Shown: positions 12,434 through 17,710 of the stretch, one piece after another
Position numbering within the stretch: the stretch's first letter is position 1
Layout: every line of letters begins with the position of its first letter
Source: Patescibacteria group bacterium UBA1875
GTDB lineage: Bacteria; Patescibacteriota; CPR2; UBA1875
Assembly: GCA_002338125.1 (NCBI GenBank)
Contig: DDHN01000013.1
Span: 17,812-35,521 of the forward strand
DNA length: 17,710 bases
Direction of reading: 5' to 3'
Notes under the pieces: generated by a model
The model's database searches: none
The model's input: the letters and a program-made list of their open reading frames with translations, nothing else
Told to the model about the DNA's origin: nothing
Program-made: the position numbers and the translations under genes

Positions 12434-14224
12434 CTATTCCTCTTGATTCGGGTTGGTATTTATAAGCAAATCTTCTTGGTAGGAGGCAACAACCTGAATA
12501 GCCACGTGGTTCATTCCGGCAAAGAAAAGTCCTTCTCCAACTTCAGAGTTAAGAAGGAAATATTTTTCAGCTTGAGTTAGGTTGAAGACTCTAGCTACCT
12601 TATCAATTACAGCCGGATGCTGTTTTAAGAGCATCGTTAATGAAGAGTTGTTAATAATCGCTTTTCCGTAAGCCGAGCCCAAGAAGTCCTCAACATCTTG
12701 GGAGATAGTGGTAAGGCCGAGATAATACTTTCGGGCTCTTTTAGCGATAGAAAATAGGAATTGAGCCGAGTCCTCATACCTCATTAAAATCCAGGCCTCA
12801 TCAACGGTAAGGAGCCGTTTCTTTTTCTCGCTTCTAACCCGGTTCCAGATAAAATTAAGAACCATATACATTGCTGTTGGACGAAGTTCTTCTTCGAGGT
12901 CTCTTATTGAGAAAACAACAAACTTGTTATCAAGTGAGATGTTGGTTTGCTTGTTAAAGAGGCCGGCGTATGTTCCTTCGGAATATTTTTTGAGGGAAGC
13001 GGCTAACCTTTCTGCTCCCTGCATCGACTCAAGAACTCTAACCAAATCATTAATAGTTGGCGGTTGGAGACCGTGAGTGTTGGGGTCTTTGGTTATGCCT
13101 TTGGCAGCATAGGTTTGGACCAAAGCTTGGTCAAGAAGATTGTCTTCGGTTGGACTCATCTTACCCCCTACCATTACTCGGACTAGCCCATGAAGGATAA
13201 TAATGTTACTTCGGAGATGGTTTTCGGCTTCTTGAGGGTCACTGCCATCCGCACCCGGGAGGTCAAAAGGATTAATTCGCTCAGCTGAGTTGATGTTTAT
13301 ATTAAGATAGGCCCCGCCCACCGCATCTGAGAGCTCCTCATATTCATTCTCCGGGTCGATCACAATAACCTCTGATCCGAGCATCAAATAGCGAAGCATT
13401 TCAAGTTTAACGGCGTAAGATTTACCAGAGCCGGACTTGGCAAGGACAACTGAGTTAGCGTTTTCAAGGGTAAAACGGTCAAAAATCACCAAACCATTAG
13501 TGTGGCGATTAACGCCGTAAAGGATACCTTCGTTCCTTGAGAGTTCGTTAGAAACAAATGGGAAAAAGGTTGAAAGGGCTCCGGTATCAAAATTCTTTGA
13601 AATCATTAGTTCGTTATTACATAAAGGGAGAGTAGAGTTAAATCCTTGCTCTTGTTGCATTAAGGTTTGTTTTGAGAGAACAAGTTGACCGCCTAAAATG
13701 TTTTCAATACTTCCTGTCAGGGAGTTTAGCTCTTCAAGGTCTTTGGCATAAATTGTGAAATAAAGGGAGGCTTTAAAGAACTTTTCTTCACCTCTTTGAA
13801 GAGTATCTCTTAATTCTTCGACGTCTTGGTAGGCTGTTTCCAGCATCGGATCGCGGACTAACCCCTTTTGGGCTTGTTCCGAAAAGGTTGATTGGATCTG
13901 GGCCGACTTAGTTCTTAGTTTTTTTAAGATTTCTTTTGATCCAACAGGATAAATATACAGTGAAGTGTTCATCGAAAAGTCGGAGTTAATAAGTGGGGTT
14001 AGCCAGTCGGTATAAAGATAGCGGGGGTAATTGTATACAAAAAAGGTTCGAAGATAGTGATTACCTATTTGAAGATAATTAAAATCAACTTTCAGGGCAG
14101 CTGGAGCAATTATATCCCTTATAGTTGAGGTCCCTTCAGCCAAGGCTTGATTAGCAGCATTCTGGGCTTGCTGTTGAGCTAAAACCTCTGGCGGTACTTC
14201 TTGTTTTTTCTTAAACAGCTTCAT
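12434..14224 (-). CDS. virB4: VirB4-family type IV secretion ATPase
   Basis: This protein of about 596 residues is the ATPase that powers T4SS assembly and transport at the inner membrane. The N-terminal third (GNHYLRTFFVYNYPRYLY, then an alpha-beta domain) matches VirB4/TraC proteins. The C-terminal RecA-like domain has Walker A AKSGSGKS (about 262-269). It also has the family motif VIVIDPENEYEEL, Walker B LLTVDEAW (about 471-478) and a TTISQD-containing stretch near the end. It overlaps the upstream TraC-like gene. I prefer ATG 14224 (14-nt overlap, start MKLFKKKQ) to GTG 14242 (32-nt overlap, six more residues), and neither has a strong Shine-Dalgarno. No TM is present. Together with the separate upstream domain protein the total is close to a full-size VirB4 (about 800). 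Confidence 0.95.
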   Translation of the reverse strand: MKLFKKKQEVPPEVLAQQQAQNAANQALAEGTSTIRDIIAPAALKVDFNYLQIGNHYLRTFFVYNYPRYLYTDWLTPLINSDFSMNTSLYIYPVGSKEILKKLRTKSAQIQSTFSEQAQKGLVRDPMLETAYQDVEELRDTLQRGEEKFFKASLYFTIYAKDLEELNSLTGSIENILGGQLVLSKQTLMQQEQGFNSTLPLCNNELMISKNFDTGALSTFFPFVSNELSRNEGILYGVNRHTNGLVIFDRFTLENANSVVLAKSGSGKSYAVKLEMLRYLMLGSEVIVIDPENEYEELSDAVGGAYLNININSAERINPFDLPGADGSDPQEAENHLRSNIIILHGLVRVMVGGKMSPTEDNLLDQALVQTYAAKGITKDPNTHGLQPPTINDLVRVLESMQGAERLAASLKKYSEGTYAGLFNKQTNISLDNKFVVFSIRDLEEELRPTAMYMVLNFIWNRVRSEKKKRLLTVDEAWILMRYEDSAQFLFSIAKRARKYYLGLTTISQDVEDFLGSAYGKAIINNSSLTMLLKQHPAVIDKVARVFNLTQAEKYFLLNSEVGEGLFFAGMNHVAIQVVASYQEDLLINTNPNQEE

Positions 14225-14903
14225 TTTCTTTTTTACTCTCACTTTTGGTTATTACTTTTTGGTCTAGACTTTCGATATCGGCGAGTCGTTGATTCTGGGC
14301 TGTATCGGGGTTATATGAAGTGTAGTAAAGCTCCAAGAGGTCTTTCGTCGATAATGTAGAGCATCGAAGACCAACGGCTGTTAAGCCCTCAATAACTCTA
14401 TCGACTCTATCGAGTAGTTTTTTTTTGTTATCTTCAAAAGAACCGGCCGGAACTTTTTGTTTTTTACCAAGTAAATCTTTTATTCCGCCCTCGATATTAA
14501 CGCCTGCTGGGAAATATGGCACAACAACATAGAACCTTTTTTCCATGATATTTGAGTATTGGAGCAGTTTTTCGATAAATCCGGCGTATTCTTCAGTCTG
14601 AACTTTGATTAAAGGGTTGCCTTGGCTGGTGGCTAGTTCTTTGAGGGACTGAATATATTTTGAGAGGTCAAGTTTTTTTGAGGAAGCCACAATTTGAATT
14701 GGGAAAGTCAGGGAATTTAGAAATTCTTGATAGGAGGAGATGATGGCATCTTTTTCCTGCTCACTTTTTAGGGCGAAGTTAACTGAAGAAACAATTAAAA
14801 CAGCTCTCAAAGAATTATCTTTGAGAACAACAACCCCCTCCTTTATCTCAGAGATAGGAAGATAGGCCTGGGTAGAAGCGATTTCTTTATTCCCCCTGGT
14901 CAT
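14211..14903 (-). CDS. TraC-like protein, VirB4 N-terminal-type domain
   Basis: This 230-residue cytoplasmic protein matches the N-terminal beta-rich domain seen in TraC/VirB4 ATPases. The segment AYLPISEIKEGVVVLKDNSLRAVLIVSSVNFALKS is followed by helices and the strand FPIQIVASSKKLDLSKYIQ, later KRFYVVVPYFP. It has no Walker motifs, so it cannot hydrolyse ATP alone. It is probably a partner of the overlapping VirB4 ORF just downstream. The C-terminal tail (ITKSESKKENEAV) is charged and lies in the overlap. The ATG at 14903 has no Shine-Dalgarno but has an extended -10 directly upstream, suggesting an internal promoter after the hairpin at 14932-14964. Confidence 0.85.
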   Translation of the reverse strand: MTRGNKEIASTQAYLPISEIKEGVVVLKDNSLRAVLIVSSVNFALKSEQEKDAIISSYQEFLNSLTFPIQIVASSKKLDLSKYIQSLKELATSQGNPLIKVQTEEYAGFIEKLLQYSNIMEKRFYVVVPYFPAGVNIEGGIKDLLGKKQKVPAGSFEDNKKKLLDRVDRVIEGLTAVGLRCSTLSTKDLLELYYTSYNPDTAQNQRLADIESLDQKVITKSESKKENEAV

Positions 14904-14918
14904 GCTTTAAATATATCA
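14904..14918 (-). promoter_or_regulatory. Extended -10 promoter abutting the TraC-like gene
   Basis: The minus strand reads TGATATATT (14918-14910), an extended -10 (TGn-TATATT), then TAAAGC and ATG (14903). Start-site geometry predicts a leaderless mRNA, and no Shine-Dalgarno is present. Confidence 0.5.
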
Positions 14919-14931
14919 CAAGCAGGGCATA

Positions 14932-14964
14932 AGAAAAAGACCAACTATATTTTGGTCTTTTTCT
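14932..14964. terminator. Hairpin between prgI and the TraC-like gene, probable terminator
   Basis: A 13-bp perfect inverted repeat, AGAAAAAGACCAA (14932-14944) with TTGGTCTTTTTCT (14952-14964), has a 7-nt loop. On the minus strand the second arm is T-rich (TCTTTTTCT), but the bases after it are mixed. It could attenuate transcription from virB6-prgI into the ATPase genes. Confidence 0.6.
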
Positions 14965-14972
14965 AAAATTTC

Positions 14973-15650
14973 TTATTTTATGTTCTTGTAGTACTGGTCT
15001 TTTCTTAATTTCAGCTTGGGTGTTTCAGCTTGAAGTCTATTTGGGGTTACTGAGGCGGCCTCTGATACTAGTTCCTCTCGCTTTGGGGTGGTTTTTGTGG
15101 CTGACTCGATAATGCTATCTACTTTTTCGTCTGGTTTTTCAGTTTTAGCTAAAAGATCAGCCGCTTCAGCATCTTCAACATTTTTGGGGGTAAGGTTGGC
15201 TTTATGTTCTGGAGAAAGGGCGGCATAGCCACCAGAGTCGATTATTTCGGCTAGCTTTTCAAGGTTATCACGGGCTGAGGTGATATCTATTCGAGTGTCT
15301 GTTGGCCCCTTTTCTTCTTGGGGGGTTTTCTTTACCGGCTCAGCTTTTTGGTTTGGAACGGCAACCTCCTTTTTCCAAACTCTTTTTCGAGGGTTGGTAA
15401 AGGTCTTAACAGCTGAGACAAGAAATACTTCTAAGTTCTGGTCGCCGTATTTAACAAAAGCAATAGAAAGTGCTAGCCCCCCTATAAAGAAGGCTAAAAT
15501 GAAAAAGAGCATTCGGAGTGGGCCGATAAGCATAAAGTTAAGGACAAGGATAATACCAGCAGCGATAAGGATAATAATAAATTGGCGGATTGTTAGTGAT
15601 CCGATGACTTTATCTTCTATATCTACATGTTGGGGGACTTTATATTGCAT
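14973..15650 (-). CDS. PrgI family T4SS membrane protein (VirB3-like)
   Basis: This 225-residue protein starts MQYKVPQHVDIEDKVIGSLTIRQF, the characteristic PrgI opening. Two closely spaced TM segments follow (about 24-43 and 47-66). Next is the short conserved block FVKYGDQNLEVFLVSAVKTFTNPRKRVWKKE. PrgI proteins are VirB3-like partners of VirB4 in Gram-positive-type T4SS. Most family members stop soon after this block. Here a hydrophilic tail of about 120 residues (from about 105), rich in Lys/Glu/Thr/Pro and ending KLRKDQYYKNIK, is added and probably lies in the cytoplasm. The ATG lies 6 nt after the VirB6 stop with no clear Shine-Dalgarno, so it may be translated by coupling. Confidence 0.93.
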   Translation of the reverse strand: MQYKVPQHVDIEDKVIGSLTIRQFIIILIAAGIILVLNFMLIGPLRMLFFILAFFIGGLALSIAFVKYGDQNLEVFLVSAVKTFTNPRKRVWKKEVAVPNQKAEPVKKTPQEEKGPTDTRIDITSARDNLEKLAEIIDSGGYAALSPEHKANLTPKNVEDAEAADLLAKTEKPDEKVDSIIESATKTTPKREELVSEAASVTPNRLQAETPKLKLRKDQYYKNIK

Positions 15651-15656
15651 AGGTTA

Positions 15657-17710
15657 TTAAGCCTCAAATTTTGGATCTCTGTCTAGCGGTCGCCTGCCTT
15701 CTTTATCTTGAAAGTCTTGTGCAGCATGCATTAATTGTGATATCTGTTCGTTAGTTACTCCAGAAGCAGACATTCTTTTCGCAGCATCGGGATTTCTATA
15801 AAGATAATCTCCGGCGGCCGCTATTGAAGCCTCATCTCCTTCTCCAAGTAACTTCTTGACTTTTTCAGAGTTTGCTAGCCGACCTTCAATAAGTGCTTTG
15901 CCGTTAGGCGAAGATTGCAGTATTTTATATTGAGAAGGAGTCCACTTATGGAATTCAGTTCGCTGAGCGGAAGCGGCGGCAGTTTTATGAGCGACTCTGT
16001 CTGCTGGGTCGGTATCAAAAGGAGCACCTGCAAGATCCATAGATGCCCAAGCAGCGCGATCTTCTTTATGTAGTGTGTTTGCGAGTGCTGTGTCTAGTTG
16101 AGCAAGTCTAGCAATATCCCTTGCATCGATATTTCCTCTTTCAATTTGGCCAGAAACTTTGCCTATTCCGGCAAGATGTCTGTATGCGGCTAGCTTTAGT
16201 TCATCATCATCTGTTCCGCTGGCAAGCTTTGCAACATCATCAAGATTCATGCCCTCGATGTTATGCAACTCCGAAAGCTCTTTTATTCTCCCTTCCCTCA
16301 TTGCCGTAACGGCTTTTTCGTCCTTTCCTCCAAATATAGTTCTCGATCCAGCGGCAAGTTCTCCGAGAGTTCCCATCTTTGCTACCTGATTTCTTAGAGC
16401 AATCCCTCTAGCCTTATCCCTTCTATCAACCCAATCTTTTCGTGCTGTAAGAGCACCAGAAATCCCAGTCTTTTTACCCAAGTAACCGCCAGCTTTTTTC
16501 GTAACATTGCCAACGGCTCCATATATTTCTTTGCCCATTTTGAGTGGGATGGTGGCAGCAAGAAAAAGCATTATTCCGTAAAGGGCGAGGTAAATCCAAG
16601 AGTCTGTATAGTGGTCTTCGTCACTCAACATAGAGCTTACATTAGCACCTGCCAAATCAGCCTCCTGCTGAGCTTGCTCTTCGGTTAAAGTGGTATTTCC
16701 ATCAAAGGTCGATCCAACCCAACCTACGGCTAAAAATTGATTACCCAAAAAAAGCATTAATATAATCGCAGGCCCAATAAAGGCCCATTTCCAGAATTGA
16801 GCCCACCATTGCTTGTAATATGTTTCAGTAAACGGCATGATGTTCATAATGAAAGCAAGAGGAACGATGGCGACTAGTATGATAAGTAGAGCTCTTCTTA
16901 CTATCATAAGTAGCCAAACCCAAACTATCAACAAGACCAGGGCAATTAGCAAAATGATTAATAAAATGGATTGCCAATAAAATGTGGCTAAATTGCCATA
17001 AGATTCAAAAATATTTTCACCAAAAATATTATCAAGTGATACTCTGGCTGCTTCGAGTCCAACCCCGTCGCTCATAGCGTTAACCATTAAGGATTGAAAA
17101 GCTTCAACAAGGTCTAAGATAAATAAAGCTATAAAATAGCTAAAATAGACCATTACGACACTGATTATAAGTTTTGGTAGCATGCGCGAAAGGCCGTATT
17201 TTTCAACCTGGATGTTTAGAATATTTGCAAAAGCAATTATGAGTATCCCTAAGGTTAGAAGACCCAACGAAATATTTCTTATATTCACCCAAATACTTCT
17301 TAGAGCCGTATCGTCAATATCTGAGCTTCTCATGATAGAGGCATTTAATTGGCTGGCGGCCCAGCCGTTGATTTTACTTAAAGCGTCACCAAAAGCAATA
17401 ATAGCATCCTTTAAGGCGTTTTCTAGTGCTGAGGGTGAGTCTTGATTGATGTCTAAGAAAATTCCCTCATCGGCACTTTCTATTTTAGTGGTTGTCGCAG
17501 AATCTATTTCATGAGTTCCTGTATTTTCTAGGTACGATATTTTGCCGTAGCCGATATATGAACGATTATATTCCCCTGTTCCTTCTATTTTTTTTAAGTT
17601 AAAAATTACTTCACCTAAGAAAGTTGATTCACCCCCAATATTAAAAGTGTCTTTTGCTTTGCCTGTTACGGCACTAGCTGTTTCTTTATGATAAAATCTA
17701 AGTTTGTAAT
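15657..17710 (-). CDS. VirB6/TrbL-like polytopic T4SS protein, 5' end outside window
   Basis: The frame stays open from the stop at 15657-15659 to the right edge, at least 683 residues. The ATG at 17333 is therefore internal, because protein-like coding continues upstream for another 125 codons (including GDALSKINGWAASQLNAS just before it). The upstream part is polar, with segments such as FLGEVIFNLKKIEGTGEYN, likely extracytoplasmic. Then come about six hydrophobic segments, such as LLTLGILIIAFANI, SILLIILLIALVLLIVWVWL, LLIILVAIVPLAFIM and LALYGIMLFLAATIPL. This is the VirB6/TrbL pattern of the inner-membrane channel component. The last 290 or so residues are soluble and helical, beginning KMGKEIYGAVGNVTKKAGGY, and probably cytoplasmic. 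It is the most upstream visible gene of the cluster, 6 nt before prgI. Confidence 0.88.
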   Translation of the reverse strand, partial: YKLRFYHKETASAVTGKAKDTFNIGGESTFLGEVIFNLKKIEGTGEYNRSYIGYGKISYLENTGTHEIDSATTTKIESADEGIFLDINQDSPSALENALKDAIIAFGDALSKINGWAASQLNASIMRSSDIDDTALRSIWVNIRNISLGLLTLGILIIAFANILNIQVEKYGLSRMLPKLIISVVMVYFSYFIALFILDLVEAFQSLMVNAMSDGVGLEAARVSLDNIFGENIFESYGNLATFYWQSILLIILLIALVLLIVWVWLLMIVRRALLIILVAIVPLAFIMNIMPFTETYYKQWWAQFWKWAFIGPAIILMLFLGNQFLAVGWVGSTFDGNTTLTEEQAQQEADLAGANVSSMLSDEDHYTDSWIYLALYGIMLFLAATIPLKMGKEIYGAVGNVTKKAGGYLGKKTGISGALTARKDWVDRRDKARGIALRNQVAKMGTLGELAAGSRTIFGGKDEKAVTAMREGRIKELSELHNIEGMNLDDVAKLASGTDDDELKLAAYRHLAGIGKVSGQIERGNIDARDIARLAQLDTALANTLHKEDRAAWASMDLAGAPFDTDPADRVAHKTAAASAQRTEFHKWTPSQYKILQSSPNGKALIEGRLANSEKVKKLLGEGDEASIAAAGDYLYRNPDAAKRMSASGVTNEQISQLMHAAQDFQDKEGRRPLDRDPKFEA

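Noticed and set aside
17331..17333. ATG at 17333 as the true VirB6 start
   Set aside because: The frame remains open with protein-like coding for 125 more codons to the window edge, so this Met is internal.
15280..17445. Plus-strand open frames opposite prgI and virB6
   Set aside because: They are antisense shadows without Shine-Dalgarno or family features, inside clear minus-strand genes.
1..17710. CRISPR arrays, insertion sequences, integrase or toxin-antitoxin pairs
   Set aside because: No repeat-spacer pattern, transposase, flanking inverted repeats or small toxin-like gene pair was found on either strand.

Overview
The window looks like a chromosomal segment around the replication origin of a small-genome, low-to-moderate G+C bacterium, most likely a member of the Patescibacteria (Candidate Phyla Radiation). 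That assignment is inference. It rests on the gene set: a PrgI/VirB4/VirB6 type IV secretion cluster of the kind common in that group, a HypC-like protein with no other hydrogenase gene in view, an archaeal-type (UPF0200-like) P-loop kinase, and compact minus-strand operons with 1-4 nt junctions. TGA is used as an ordinary stop (kinase, hypC, transglycosylase), so the TGA=Gly code of Gracilibacteria/SR1 does not apply.

Layout. Positions 1-122 hold a tRNA-Ser(UGA), cut by one base at the window edge, and a strong hairpin terminator. Positions 133-1382 (minus) encode a two-TM protein and a ComF phosphoribosyltransferase. Hsp20 is divergent from comF at 1437-1874 (plus). Positions 1903-3319 (minus) are a tightly coupled three-gene operon: P-loop kinase, HypC-like protein, and an unrecognised 208-residue protein. 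A CAU-anticodon tRNA follows at 3371-3446 (minus). Positions 3503-5404 (minus) are the classical rpmH-rnpA-yidD-yidC-khpB operon. The divergent region 5405-5582, dnaA (5583-6929) and the dnaA-dnaN gap (6930-7200) form a probable bipartite origin with TGTGGAAAA DnaA boxes on both sides of dnaA. dnaN, recF and a DciA-like gene follow on the plus strand to 9719.

From 9726 to the right edge everything is on the minus strand. It reads, in transcription order from the edge, as a conjugation/secretion-type cluster: VirB6/TrbL-like membrane protein (5' end outside the window), PrgI, a TraC-like VirB4 N-domain protein, VirB4 ATPase, a membrane-anchored lytic transglycosylase, a one-TM protein, a membrane-anchored VanY-type peptidase with a very acidic N-terminus, and a second one-TM protein. 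The ATPases and PrgI/VirB6 would form the inner-membrane engine. The two wall enzymes would open peptidoglycan, and the two small anchored proteins are candidate channel parts.

The points most worth a second look are these: the kinase-HypC-orphan operon; repeated placement of a -10 hexamer 6-9 nt before ATG with no Shine-Dalgarno (probable leaderless mRNAs); the DnaA boxes flanking dnaA, one of them in the dnaA promoter; and the paired cysteines in all four exported accessory proteins of the secretion cluster. No CRISPR array, insertion sequence, rRNA or integrase was seen, and no gene-free stretch exceeds 300 bases.
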